A DNA stretch of 64,000 nt, from NCBI GenBank assembly GCA_018873245.2, contig JAEMBT020000007.1:8935129-8999128 (forward strand), read 5' to 3'. Below are positions 12,525 to 24,266 of this stretch, in pieces. The notes under the pieces are model-generated. The model did not search any database. It worked only from the letters and a program-made list of their open reading frames with translations, and was not told the DNA's origin. A program made the translations under genes and the position numbers. Source of the stretch: Archegozetes longisetosus (taxonomy: Eukaryota; Arthropoda; Arachnida; Sarcoptiformes; Trhypochthoniidae). How positions within the stretch are numbered: the first letter of the stretch is position 1; each line of letters opens with the position of its first letter.

Positions 12525-13730
12525 TATGAATATGAAAACTCCACAAAAAGCTCGGATTCATTATTTGTTTGAGCATTCATTCGAGTAATTGTCGTCTTGT
12601 TGTCTCACTTCTTCTGATAGAGTTCTTGAACTGATGAAAAAGGAAACGAAAAGAATAGTATAGATATATAAAACACTGGTATAAGATGTTAATAATGGCG
12701 AACACAAAGAAAAGTATAGCTATAATAGTGAGTGAAATACTGCGCATCACATCATGACTGCCTTACACTCAACACTAGACGGCAAACAACCGATGAGCCA
12801 ATTGCAAGAATGCCGTGTTGTGTCTCTATTGCCAGCTCTCTCTCTCTCACTATTATTATCAATACCCAGTCATTTGCGCACTTTATCCTACAACTAGTCT
12901 GCTTGTATTAATCATATCTACTTCGTCAGTGCAACCTTCTATCAAATACCAATAAACTTACATAAAGTTCTCTCTATTTATCATAAATGTTAGCTCATTG
13001 TAAACTTGATGACAAATATAAGACTAGCTCTTTAAAAGTTATCTTTTACATGAATAAACAACTAAAACCATGAAAATTGCCATAAAACGCCTTTAATAAA
13101 CTTCGACTCAACTTCGACCCAACTCCGATTAAACTTTGGATACTTCTAAAACATTCGAAACTTGTCAAAAATGAGAAAATTTACATTGATTTAAAGGGAA
13201 ATTACTTGAACTTAAGTTCTATTCATAAACTATGATTTAGCCACGTTTTTACTATTGCCAAAGTTTGAAAAATTCAACTGAAACTTCAAAATAACTTTAG
13301 AGCACGGGTCACACCACTAAAACTCATAATAGTCTGTTATTGCTTAAAAATTACTTCATTCCCAAAAATAACTCATTTAGGGTTTACTTTCAAGCAAATA
13401 AATGCTATAATCCTCAACGTTTTTCGCATTGCAACCAATTAGTTCTTCATCGACTAATTGAAGCTCGAATCTCGAGTTATTATATCAATACTTACTCGTC
13501 AGACTTATGCAAGTCTTCATTTTTTAAAAATCAGATTTAAATCTCAAATCATAGAATAGTGGCAAACTTCTTATTAGTAATAATTATCAAACCATAGGTT
13601 CCGCAGGAATGAGAGCTTATAATTACAACACTTTGTTATCAATAACAATGAAAAATCTCAGTTTAAATAAAAAATTTTAGTTATTCATCAAAAAGAATTA
13701 CAAATAGAAATATATAAATGAATTGAATTT
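12525..13730. other. Intergenic between PSMD7 3' end and CNOT1 5' end
   Basis: Holds the CNOT1 promoter and 5' UTR. A short CT-rich run (CTCTCTCTCTCTC) sits near 12838-12850. No coding sequence is supported. Confidence 0.5.
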
Positions 13731-14882
13731 TTATTTTGAAGATTTCTTAGACTTAGGTTCAGAATCAGTTTCCTTTTTCTCATTACTATCTTTAGTATCT
13801 TTTGCATCTTTATCGGTGTTGGCATCTTTTGCATCTTTTTTAGTCTCTTTAGGAAGGCCTTCTTTTTTCTCGGCATCTCTATTAGTGATTTTATTATTGA
13901 TAAGATTATGCAAAGCAACCACCGATCGCACTAAAGACGCCAAGTAGACGACTAACATCTGATCATTAGTTTTAACAAATGCAGACTTAACAAAACCCTC
14001 AGTCGTAGCGTCAGGTAACAGATTGAAGATGTCTTGAAGCAAATAAATAATCGGATGATTTATAGGTAGCTTGTCATTTAAGACTAAATCTAAATAATTG
14101 CGAATCGCATTAATCTGAGAATTGAGTCCTTTCAAACCCATTAATTGATTGGTAACTCTTTGAGACAAAGTGCCTAAAGTGGTGTCTTTAATATCTCTGA
14201 GAAGGTGCTCAACTCCAACCTCTTCTGCTTCTTCAGCTCCGATTTCGCTCAAGACATGTTCGAATGTTTTACTAGTAGGTGTGCCGTCATCGTGTACTTC
14301 TTCCACTGCAATGTAAGCCTCTGTTGGTAGTCCAAGATCTTTAGGTTTGGCGTCTATGATAACCAGCACCGAATTGGGACAATATTTGCGAATCAATTCG
14401 TTGATAGAGATATCGTTTTGATTGAGTTTGGGTCCCGTGTGATACCAGCCAACGATCCGTTCTTTTGCATTGACTTTCTTGAACATAGCATACATGTTTT
14501 CCAAATAGTCGTGATCTAAAAACCAAACGGATTTGTCTCTTTCGTCCTCATCAAAGGGAACTATAAATCGATGATTAATAAATTAGAGATCGAATTCAAT
14601 TGAAAATTAAAGGATTAGAAGTAGTTGTGAAATACCGGCAAAACTGTTAGAAATGTCAAGAAGTCCTTTGGCTTTAAGTGAGCCAAGAAGTATACCGACG
14701 ACTCTCTTTTGATTGCCAATCTTTCCCATTCTGTTGAAATGGTCGACTACTGATAGTAAGACCAATGGATGTACCACTACTTTACTGACCGCCAGTTCAT
14801 TTGTCACCACAACCGAAACCTCTTTGTGCTTGTTTTCCACATTCTCGGCTGTTTTTACGCTTCCTTCACTTTTCTTGTCCAT
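13731..14882 (-). CDS. PSMD7: 26S proteasome non-ATPase regulatory subunit 7 (Rpn8)
   Basis: Two exons, 14882-14636 and 14560-13731, join in phase 1 (G|GTATTT ... TTTATAG|TT) to give 358 residues. The protein is an MPN-domain subunit of the 19S lid. It has the family landmarks [39 protein letters not shown] and [19 protein letters not shown], followed by [20 protein letters not shown] and a C-terminal helix that packs with the lid bundle. The MPN motif lacks the JAMM metal-binding HxH (it reads YHTGPKL), so it is the inactive MPN partner of Rpn11, as in all Rpn8 proteins. The tail is Lys/Asp/Glu-rich (KEKE type). FBXO28, also a ubiquitin-system gene, starts divergently 840 bases away, but a shared function is only coincidence as far as the sequence shows. 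Confidence 0.97.
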
Positions 14883-15721
14883 TATTTTGTTTGAAATGTT
14901 TAACAGTTAAATAAATTAATTCAGATATTAACTATTTTGAGGGTTTAGTCAATCCGTATTTAGTTTGTTTTGTTTGCTCTTAATACTCAAATCGCTGAAT
15001 CACTTGCTTCTCATAAAAAGGGCTTAACTAAAAAATACAATAAAATCTCATTATAAATGTCTATACTTCTTAACTAAATCTTTAAGTGAACACTTCCGAA
15101 GCTGGATTTGATTTGATTACTCTGAAATGCTCTCCAAAACAACCAAAACTTATTCGGGTCTCGAAATATTTAGAAAAGTTTATCAAATGAATAGTTGGTT
15201 AATCGAGACTTTACTGTAAATCCCACAATAAGTTGTCGGCAGAAAATGCACAACTTTAGATGATTTGATCCCATTTGAAACTTCGTAAACGTACTGAATG
15301 AATGCGATCAGTATTTGGAAAGGCCTTAATTATTGATCTGTGTTAAATGAATGACGTTTTCACGATGAATGGCGTTGCTTAAGAATAAAGTTTAATCTGA
15401 ACACTGAAACAAATATAAATTCTTATCAAGTATTAAACATAAAATAATATATCAAAGAATTTCTGTGTATTCTTCATAGAAAGTTGATGAAAGTTAGTAA
15501 AAAGTAAATTGAAAGTTAGTAAATTGAAATGATAAGTTGAACTAATTGAATAGTGCTTTGGGGGTCTAACAATCGAATGGTTAAATATAAACGTATATAC
15601 TGCGCAGGTTTACAAATGGGAAATATGACACAAATTAGCTATATTTTGAACCATTTTTTGTAAACAAATGAAGGCTTGATTTGTATGAATTAATAATTAA
15701 AGAATAATAGAGAAAATTTGA
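14883..15721. promoter_or_regulatory. Divergent intergenic region, PSMD7 / FBXO28
   Basis: The 839 bases between the start codons of PSMD7 (minus) and FBXO28 (plus) must contain both promoters. No CpG-rich core or clear TATA box stands out, and no coding sequence is seen. Confidence 0.45.
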
Positions 15722-17193
15722 ATGATAATAAAAATGGTTAACGTGCGAAGCACTCAAACAGTACATAATATATTGGACCTTCCGATAGAATTATTAGAAT
15801 TAATAATGAGCTATATATCATACGATGAGATCGCGAAAGTACGATCCGTTTGTCGTTTATTTGACTCGTGTTCGCAACGATTACTGAACAGAGGGTTCGT
15901 TAGAGTAGAGAAATATCACGCAACTTGTTTCAAGAAGGTCAAGTCACAACTGCCCAGAAGAGAATCCGAACGGAGAAGTCACCCCTTGGCCCGGCATTGC
16001 GATGTCTTGTCGGCTATTGAAACTAGACTTTCATTGCTAGGTATTCATCAAATCGATTTATGTTTGCATTGATTTGTAAATAAATAGTTCAATGATCTAC
16101 ATATATGCAGTTTTCAATGACTTATATATACATATATATAGTCTAATGATTTACTTATCAATAGCTTGTAGTGACTTATTCACAAATAGTTAAATGATTT
16201 ATTGGTTTGTATTTAGGCATGACTTATATGAAATACGTGGATATGAATCTGTGTTGCTTCATTCCGGGCAAAGTAATCGATGAGATCTATCGTGTCCTAC
16301 GATTCATTCAAAACAATCCGAACCCTCCACGGGTCCACGAACTGTTACAAGAATTAAGAGACATCTCATCGATGGCAATGGAATACTTCGAAGAAAAGAT
16401 CGCGCCATCCCTGAAAAACAAACTATCAAGTTCCAGTAATGCAGTTGTACCAATGAGTTCGAGTTCGATGAGTTCGTGTCGTTCAATGTCGTCATTATCG
16501 AATGGAAATCAAGTGTATTCGACACCGAGAATGGGTTCGTTTGCAGAACAGGATTTGCTGAAGTCGAATATAAGTCTAGTAAAGCAAATGCAACAATCTC
16601 AAACTAGTATCAAACGCGAATTCAATGATATAAAACGCAAATTCAAAGATTATTCCACTCTGAAAAGAGAGCTAACTACACTGAAACGCAAACACGCCGA
16701 ATGGGAAAGAAGTTCGAACGAAAAGGACCAAATGATCGCTGAGTTGAAGGCACAGTTGGAAGACTTGAAAAGACGAATGACTGAATACGACAAGAAAAGT
16801 GGTCTCAAAACTATTAAAGACGAACAACAAGTTCAAAAAGAAACTTCAAAGAGAAAGACTGCTCGAAATTCAATGAAAAAATCTAAAGTTAAACGACTTT
16901 CTAATAACTCAATTGAAAAAGAATCCGAAGAAGGAAATGAATCATTGGGAAGTGTAGATATTGAACCAGAAATTATTGGTAAAAAGACTCACAGAAAGAA
17001 GACTCCTAAGAAAAATGCAGAGAAAACCGGTAAACAGACAAATAGTATCGAGAAAAAATCAATGACAAGAAGTACAAAATCGAAATCGAAATCGAATGAC
17101 AATCAAATGCAACAAATGGACAATAAAAGAAAAAGAATTAATAAAACAAATACTGTTGAAAATAAAAAACTAAAACGGGTTAAGAAAGCATGA
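15722..17193 (+). CDS. FBXO28: F-box only protein 28
   Basis: Two exons, 15722-16040 and 16217-17193, join in phase 1 (CTAG|GTATTC ... TTTAG|GC) to give 431 residues if the first ATG is used; the ATG at 15734 (MVNVRS) is an alternative. An N-terminal F-box covers about residues 16-58 (ILDLPIELLELIMSYISYDE), followed by the family signatures SQLPRRESERR, AIETRLSLLG, CCFIPGKVIDEIYRVLR and LQELRDISSMAMEYF. A coiled coil follows, then a long Lys/Ser-rich tail ending KKLKRVKKA, longer than in human FBXO28 (368 residues). F-box proteins bind SKP1 and recruit substrates to SCF ubiquitin ligases; the basic tail suggests a nuclear protein. It converges on SNAP29. Confidence 0.95.
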
Positions 17194-17809
17194 AAAGCAA
17201 AAAGCGAACAAAACCCATAATTAGGAATAGTGAATCTGGAAATCTCTTAAAATTCAGTATTTTTTAAAATTGATTCCTTAAGTGTTTGCTTCACAAACAC
17301 ATTGTATATCTTATTAATTAAAACATTGACTTCAATATTTACTTAAATTTATTAATGAATTCATATAATATCATACAATTCTATTAATTATGACAATAAA
17401 TATTGTTTTAAATTTCACAATAAGTGTTTTGATTGTTTTTTCTAACCTAAACACTTTCGAACATCTTTTACCGTATTTTAAACCTAGCTCATTGACATCT
17501 AAACACATTTTTCTGATAATTACAATATTTTCAGTTGACAACAATTGAGTGACCTTTCAAGACAAATGAAGACTTCAAACCAAATGCAACCCGAAATTAC
17601 GAACACTTTTCTGTTATTGAAAACAACTTGAAGTAGCAAGAAACGTAAGATTGAAAGCCCAATAAAGAATATGAATCGAATAGTTTCAGTTCATAGAAAA
17701 TAGTTTGAATTGCTTAGAAGAACTGTGATCTGAATTTGATCACTAACTGAATGGCAAAGATTTGAATACTGAAATCTTTTGAAAAGCTGATTATTTGAGA
17801 ATTGAAAAA
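17194..17809. other. Intergenic between convergent FBXO28 and SNAP29
   Basis: 3' UTR space for both genes. A plus-strand AATAAA at 17395-17400 is a plausible FBXO28 polyadenylation signal. Nothing else is seen. Confidence 0.5.
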
Positions 17810-18619
17810 TTATTTTTTCAAAATTAGTCTCGCCTGCTTGTTTTGGTCTTTAAGTCTGAGTTCACATCTTTCAACTCCTTTAGTGATTCGATCGAGTTGT
17901 GAATTTTGTGAATCGATTTCATCTCCTAAACCCAATGATATCTCTCTAAGTCTCGCAATCCCAGAATCGATTTGATTTAAGTTTTGGTTCAGTTCTTCTT
18001 CAATTTGACAAGATTTCAGCCAATAATCAGTAATTTGATTGTGTGGCTCAGTATTTGTTTGGCCGCTATCACCCGATTGATAGTCCATTTTATTGATTTG
18101 TTTCTGGGAGTGTGTATTACCAATAGAACTAGTTTTGTGCACTTCTTCGATCGTATCGATGAAAGAATTATAAGGCTTGTGATGAGATTTCACTGAATCA
18201 ATATCACAACTATTAGTTTCCGACACTTTGTCAGTATTTCGGGAAAAGAAATTTTTGAATCCACCAAAAATACTTTTGATGGATGTTAAGTGTTTTTGAC
18301 TGGCTTTGAGATCACCATCGATCGATTCCAACTTATGTTCAACATTGTTCAATTGTTCTCTTTGCCGAACCAACTCTTGTGCTGTGTTGAGACCCACTTT
18401 TTCGGTATCAGAAACCAAGTTGAGTGATATTTTAGAGTTTTTTAAAGTTCTTTCTTGAATTTGACGCTTTTGTTCAAATAATTTTCTCCTGTTTTCTTTC
18501 CAATCCTTGTAAGAGTGATCACTTATCGAATGACTAGAAGAGTCTGGTGTCGAAACACTTTGAAAAGGAGAGGAATCAGTATTTTTCGATCGATCACTAG
18601 AGTGAATTTGATTATTCAT
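17810..18619 (-). CDS. SNAP29: SNAP29-like Qbc SNARE
   Basis: Intronless 269-residue protein starting at the ATG at 18619; the frame extends upstream only through a TTG codon. The N-terminal SNARE-like helix contains NTAQELVRQREQLNNVEHKL and continues to the SNAP29 signature SQKHLTSIKSIFGGFKNFF. A second C-terminal SNARE helix includes IARLREISLGLGDEIDSQ and ends ARLILKK. There is no membrane segment and no cysteine cluster between the SNARE motifs, which fits SNAP29 (soluble) rather than SNAP25 (palmitoylated). SNAP29 supplies two helices to SNARE bundles with syntaxin 17 and VAMP7/8 for autophagosome-lysosome fusion, and acts in other endosomal steps; that role is inferred. The usual N-terminal NPF endocytic motif is not visible. 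Confidence 0.9.
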   Translation of the reverse strand: MNNQIHSSDRSKNTDSSPFQSVSTPDSSSHSISDHSYKDWKENRRKLFEQKRQIQERTLKNSKISLNLVSDTEKVGLNTAQELVRQREQLNNVEHKLESIDGDLKASQKHLTSIKSIFGGFKNFFSRNTDKVSETNSCDIDSVKSHHKPYNSFIDTIEEVHKTSSIGNTHSQKQINKMDYQSGDSGQTNTEPHNQITDYWLKSCQIEEELNQNLNQIDSGIARLREISLGLGDEIDSQNSQLDRITKGVERCELRLKDQNKQARLILKK

Positions 18620-19742
18620 ATTCCCAGATGAGGTTGGAATCAATAAAACTTAGAAAACATAATTAAACATATATCTAATAATCAATAAATTGAATGGATT
18701 GACAAGAAAAACAAGACTTAGTGCACTTTTACTGTTAGATTTAGTTGAATACAAACAAAGTGAAACAAATTAAATAAAATAATAAGTTGGAAATGACTAA
18801 TTGGTAATTAATATATACAAAAAGTTGAGTGATAACATAGTTTTAGTTGAAGACCCAAGTCTAAGTAATGGTCTAGTAAAATAAAAATGAAAGTTAACTG
18901 CAACAATATGTGTGAATTATAAAATATGAACGTAACCTAATAACTATCTTAAAGCAATTGTATCCGTTACGAAACTGTAGGTGTTTTCTTGTTATTGTGA
19001 CGTTTATTACAGTAGTATTTGTTTGCAATTTTTATCAGTAAAAGATAATTCGAGTAACATTCATGACTTGACTCAAAATGACAGAAAGGTTTTTAACATA
19101 ATTTATTGCATCTAAATGCTTCTAAATACTATCGCATGTCCCATTAGCCTCTAAACTTCTAAATTGAGCACAATTTTTCATTAATATTATGCATGAATGA
19201 AATGCAGCTTATGAACAGCTGATTAAAGTATGAAAATATAAAAGCTTTTAACTGCTTTAATCGAATTTAGTGGCTTATGGGACATATTATTGTATAACGA
19301 TCAACTTTTGGCATAGCTATAAAAGTTTAAAACAAGACTAAAGTATGCTCTAATATCAGTTTGAAATCTTTTGAACTATTTTATTAGTTGTATAAAAAGA
19401 AATATTTCTTAATAAGTTCTCCATGATTCAGGAGAACTGGATTAGGGTTTGTTTTAAAATTGAATTGAAACTTTCATTATTGAACTGTTTTCTTGTATCG
19501 TTCAAACATCCAGTTTGAAATAACTATGATTTGTCTGAATAATCGCATCAATAAACTAGTCAATTAGATAGAAATCTTGACTCTCAAAGTCTCTGTATTT
19601 TAGGTATTTTTCAATCATTCAAATGAATGAATTAAACTTTATTTTATTAAAAGTTTTCTCGACATACAAAAAAATATGAAACTTTTAGAACATCAATGAT
19701 TGAGGATTAGGTTAGCTCTAATGAAAGATATTTGGTTTATCT
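18620..19742. other. Intergenic between NPC2-like 3' end and SNAP29 5' end
   Basis: AT-rich with no supported coding sequence. It contains the SNAP29 upstream region and the NPC2-like 3' UTR. Confidence 0.5.
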
Positions 19743-21130
19743 TTAGTCCTCGATAGAACCATTGACTTTACCACATGCGAGCACTCCTTTATCGCCAATT
19801 AGTTTAGCGGTTACATCGGCTTTGATCTAAAGAAAACATCAGTTTATTAAAATTAGTTAAAAACTTCAATGAAAGGCTTTGCCACGATTTCTGATCATAA
19901 ACTTCTAGACTATTTCTTATTTTTTTCGTAAAACTTACGCTTGGAACAAGTTTAGGAATGAAAACTGAGTATTTCAGTGTATAAGTTTGTCCTTTGACTA
20001 ATGGGCAAGTCAAGTGACCATTACAGGCATCTGTATCCAAACCGGGCACTTGTACTTCTAGCTCACCGATTTTAGCCAAAAGTTGAATTTCAGCTGTTTT
20101 TGTGTCTTGATCTATATTTTAGACAAATAATAAAAAATCGTTTAACTTTGTTTAAGATGCAATACATAATTGAAAACTTAATAATCCAAAATAGCAACAA
20201 GAAAAGGCTAGTACTGTCAACCTATCTGCGATGCGCATCAATTTGTTGAAAAATTTGATTTTTCTTTGACTACTATGTTGAATATTCTATAAATTTATTG
20301 ATATCTTCAATATTACGAACTGATGGGAAGCATACCACCAGAACGCATTACTTTCTGGTTACTATCAGTAATTATTAAGATTTTGGGTATACATTTGCGA
20401 GCTTTTCAGGAATTACATCAACTCAATGCTAACTTTGATAAGACTAATAATTTTATAAAAGTCTTATCACTAACTTAAAGATTTATTACTGATTGGATGT
20501 ATATCGTGTCCTGATTAGACAGGGACTGCTTCTCACTATGAAAGCATAGTTTCAATTCACTAAATAAAATATTAGTTCTTTCGATAAGTTAATTTTGAAT
20601 ATAATTTTACGAATAAATTTTCATGTGATTTAACCACAAAACTGCAATTGAAATTGACAATCTAATTATATATATGAATGAACTAAAGCTACGCTTTCAA
20701 AGTGAAAACAATAACTTGAAATAATTATTATACTTGAAGTTAAGTAGATTTATGTACTGCTAATAGCAGTAAAGACTTTGAGTAAAGTGTAACTAAAGTT
20801 AGGATTTCATTGAAATAGCTGAAAAGTTAGCAAATGTGGCAGAATGGAATGAAATAGTTAGAAAAAATAAATTACTAGCAGTGAATTGGACTTCAAGATT
20901 GAGATCAGTTCCTTTGTGAATAACGCACGATTCGCCTTCGCATTGAGAAACCACTACACTTTTGACTTCATGAGCGGCTATTAACAAATATCGAACAATT
21001 GATAGAAATAATTAAAATAAAGAATTATCAATGTTATCATAAAGAAGTGATCCTCACCGCAATCGGAGAATTTAACATTTCCGGCTGAGGCCAAGCCAAT
21101 GAGAAGCGATAAGCAGACAAACGCCAACAT
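19743..21130 (-). CDS. NPC2/ML-domain secreted protein, group 2 mite allergen-like
   Basis: Four exons, 21130-21058, 20977-20876, 20111-19939 and 19826-19743, join with good GT-AG sites to 432 bases, 143 residues. Residues 1-16 (MLAFVCLSLLIGLASA) are a signal peptide. The mature protein has six cysteines in the ML/MD-2 pattern: Cys24, Cys37 and Cys42, a DACNGHLTC pair, and a GVLACGK cysteine near the end. Landmarks such as VIHKGTDLNLEVQF, LEVQVPGLDTDAC, CPLVKGQTYTLKYS and VPSIKADV follow the group 2 allergens of house-dust and storage mites. The ML fold is a beta sandwich that binds lipids or sterols. The role in the mite is not known from sequence. Intron 2 (20112-20875) contains a MITE candidate. 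Insect NPC2 paralogues are the main alternative, but the resemblance is closest to mite proteins. Confidence 0.93.
20161..20392 (+). mobile_element. MITE candidate, copy B, in an NPC2-like gene intron
   Basis: About 232 bases inside intron 2 of the NPC2-like gene. The left end reads TACATAATTGAAAACTTAAT and the right end, read in reverse complement, TATACCCAAAATCTTAATAA, so the ends are imperfect inverted repeats ending in TA. Internal landmarks shared with copies C and A are TAGCAACAAGAAAA, CTGTCAACC, GATGCGC, TGTTGAATATTCTATAA and ATATCTTCA. No coding capacity. Confidence 0.65.
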
Positions 21131-22251
21131 AATGAATATCAGAAAGTTTTAAGAATCGGTTATGATTTGAAGGAGAGATGAGTTGTTATGAAAGTTTTTG
21201 TTTAAAGCATTGGCTTTTTAACGTTACTTAGTATATCCTGAACATGTTTCATATCTTTCTATCAGATGGAATTTTTCTCATTTGGTTCAGCGATTGTGAT
21301 TAGTAAAAGTAATTCTACAATTTTTTAGGTCATTATTTTTCAAGCGGTAACTAATGAAAAAACCTTTAAGTTTGGACTTGTTCTGTCTGTTTGTGTGACT
21401 TTATTGTACGAATGCTGGATAAAAGTTTGAATTAATGTATAGTTTGAAAACTTTCTACTAATGCCTTAAAATGGCCTTAAAATGAGATGGGATCAAATAA
21501 TTTGATTGCTATGATTATGATTGATTCATAAATACGTTATCAATGCAACTTTGGCATCTGGTCCAAACTTTATTATAACTGATTAGTTAAGAGTAAATCT
21601 TGTTCAAGTCTTGTTCAGGAAATTAGTAGCCTTGAAATGACATATCAGTGAAGGATTTAATTAAAAGATAGAAATTGAATTTTGTTTGTTTAAGAACTCA
21701 GTTGGGGTTTAGTATTACGTTAAGGCATATAATTATAAACTCAGTTCTAATATAAAATGAACATAAACTACACGAAAGAAACCATAGAAACAAAATTTAT
21801 TACAGTGAATAGAAAGAAAACAGAAATATATAATCTAAATAGTAGTTATCCATTCTCAATATCAAACATTATTATTCTTATATTACCAAATATAAAGTTA
21901 ACAGAATAGAATTTTTCTATAGTTTGATGTTAGCTTATCGATAACAAATGCTCCGATTAAGAAATACAAGTTAGGGTTTTAAAAGTTTCAGCTCTATATA
22001 TACTTCCATAAAAACATTCTCTATATTATTCTTCAGCATAAGACAAACTAAACATTTATGGCAGTCCATTTAGAGATTGATCTAATCAATTGAATCAACA
22101 ATATTGAGAACCTTCGATATAGAAACTTGTTTAAAACAATTGACTAAAGAAATTAAATCGTTTGACTGGAACGGAATAATACTCCGAACCATAACTTATA
22201 ATCTACGAGTAGAAAAATGTTAATAGGGTTACTAAACATTAAAATATGTTA
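21131..22251. other. Intergenic between RING-less paralogue and NPC2-like gene
   Basis: AT-rich, no supported coding sequence. It holds the NPC2-like gene's upstream region and the 3' UTR of the 22252-23027 gene. Confidence 0.5.
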
Positions 22252-23027
22252 TTATTGTAGTTTAGTATTAACATTTTTGAGATCAGCCAAATTAGATAGG
22301 AAAATATGTGGAATCGAATCGAGTATTTGTTTATAAACTTTTAACGAATTTTGATATTCCGGCAAAGAGTCGAAATCGAATTGAGGCACTTCGAAAGAAA
22401 CACTTGTCTCGCCTACTTTTAAATCTTCTTCAGTGGTACTGATCTTCTTATTCATAGCCTTCTGCTTACTAATAGTTTCAATCAATTGGTTCTTCAAATC
22501 TCCGATGATCGGTTCCAACATTTGCCTTATATTTGAATTATTCTGGAATCGATTGAATTCATGTTGAAGTGCCTTTCTATACTTTTTTATATCACTTATA
22601 ATTAAATTCAAGTGATCATTCACTTTATAGCTGTATTCCTGTTAAAATTGAAATAATTCTGTAAAAGTCAGGTTAGGTTAAGTTATATTACTTCTAAGAT
22701 TGAAAGTTGAATTTGTTTGATTCGTCCATTCGTAGACTCTAACTCTTTCATAAGTAATTCATTTTCTTCATTCAATTTAAAGCTGATCGAACATTTTTCA
22801 CAATTTTTTGGTTTACTTCTATCATAGAAACCTTTCTTATGTTTATCACAATTTGTATAATAATAGTAAAAATAGTGTGTATTGTTATGAATAGTTTGAT
22901 AGTAGTATTGACAGCAATCCAAGTGAACCAACTTTAACGCTGCATCGTTTCTTTCTCTTTCTAAATTAGACCAGAATATTGTCCAAAAAGGAGACAAAGG
23001 TTTACTCAAAGATGAATAAGTGGCCAT
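22252..23027 (-). CDS. RING-less paralogue of the adjacent coiled-coil RING protein
   Basis: Two exons, 23027-22692 and 22638-22252, join in phase 0 (GAA|GTAATA ... AACAG|GAA) to give 240 residues. The first exon has a Cys/His-containing stretch (CCQYYYQ, TNCDKHKKG, NCEKCSISF) that might bind metal. The second is a helical coiled coil ending YKQILDSIPHIFLSNLADLK. That end aligns with YKNVLDEIPLVFLADLSQLK of the gene at 24267-26525, and the preceding helices (DIKKYRKALQHEF against EYIEKYRKNLKKY) also align. The neighbour continues into a RING-H2 finger, but this protein stops 9 residues after the shared block. I infer tandem duplication followed by 3' truncation or divergence. Function unknown; it could modulate the RING paralogue by shared coiled-coil contacts, which is speculation. 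Confidence 0.7.
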
Positions 23028-24266
23028 CAATTAGTTTGGATCTGATTTAAGGCAATTTCGAAAATGTAAGTCTAAAAACTTTAATATCAGTTAACTTGTG
23101 CCTCAAACATTATAAAAATTTGCTAAAATAAAACTCCAAGAAAACCTTACTATTCAACGATTGCTTGTATTGAACACTTGACAAAACAATTTTCAGAAGG
23201 TATGAATTGCACTTGCAGTGATTTAATATACTTTGTAATATTTCAACACCTTTGAGTTAGTATAGAATTGCTAAGAGTTTCAACTTTAGTGATGTTTCAC
23301 TCAACAGAACTTTCATTTGACTTTCAGATTAGTACTGAGAATAGTTTGAACTTTGCCTATATGGAAATTAATAAAATCTACTAATATTTTCTCGACAAAC
23401 ATATCATTCGCAGTTTTCCTAATGTTAGGCCTGTTAGTTCATAAATACTTGAGAATTAGCTCAGAAGTAGTGTTGGAAAATTTCTAGAAACTTTCTGTTT
23501 AAGGAGAAATATTTGAAGGGTTTCTGGGAATACCTCTATACCTGAGGTTGAGGTAAGCTTAAAAAATATTTCTAGTAACTCTGTTGAGAAACCTCTAGAA
23601 TGGTCTTTTTACAACACTCACAAGTCAGTCATTCGTGCTAGAGGTGTACATTTTTGAAATTGTTCATACTCGCAACCACCCGCACTCACTATTAACTTGC
23701 GGATGCAGGTGTGAAATGCGTTCATCTAATTCACACACAATATTCAACTAAAGGTTTGTTTATTTTTAAGTTGGCTTTAATTATATATACTTCTCATAAT
23801 AGATTAACAGATTCGAATATTAAACTTAATTTCTTTGATTTCTTCAAATAAAAAAGTGAATGTAAAGTAATCTATTTTTAATTGAATAAAAATTTGATAT
23901 AACAAACGAAATATATTGATTAGTATAGTAATAACAGTGTCAACATTACAATTATAATCATTTGAATTGCACTTAATCTATTTAGGGCACAAACAAAATA
24001 TCACTAGATTCTCACTTTAAATTTTCATTTGTTAATACTTTTTAGTCTAATTCAAGTGCTTTGTCAGTAGATATAAGTATTAATTACTAAATTATTAGCT
24101 GACTGTTGTTAACTTGCAATTATTAAATTAAACAATTATGAAAAATAATCATCCAAAAAATGATTGTAGAATCGGATAAAATAATTATTAGATAAATATA
24201 AAGTTATTAAAGATCAGTCTTCAGAAAAAGGATGAGTTTTGTGACAATGGGCCAGAAACATAACAT
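23028..24266. other. Intergenic between the tandem paralogues
   Basis: AT-rich, no supported coding sequence. A heat-shock-element-like string TTCTAGAAACTTTC lies near 23487. The stretch 23650-23715 is less AT-rich and contains CACCCGCACTCAC and TTGCGGATGCAGG. Confidence 0.45.

Noticed and set aside
13688-13918. Lys-rich 76-codon frame overlapping the end of PSMD7
   Set aside because: Shifted frame of the Lys/Asp-rich PSMD7 tail.
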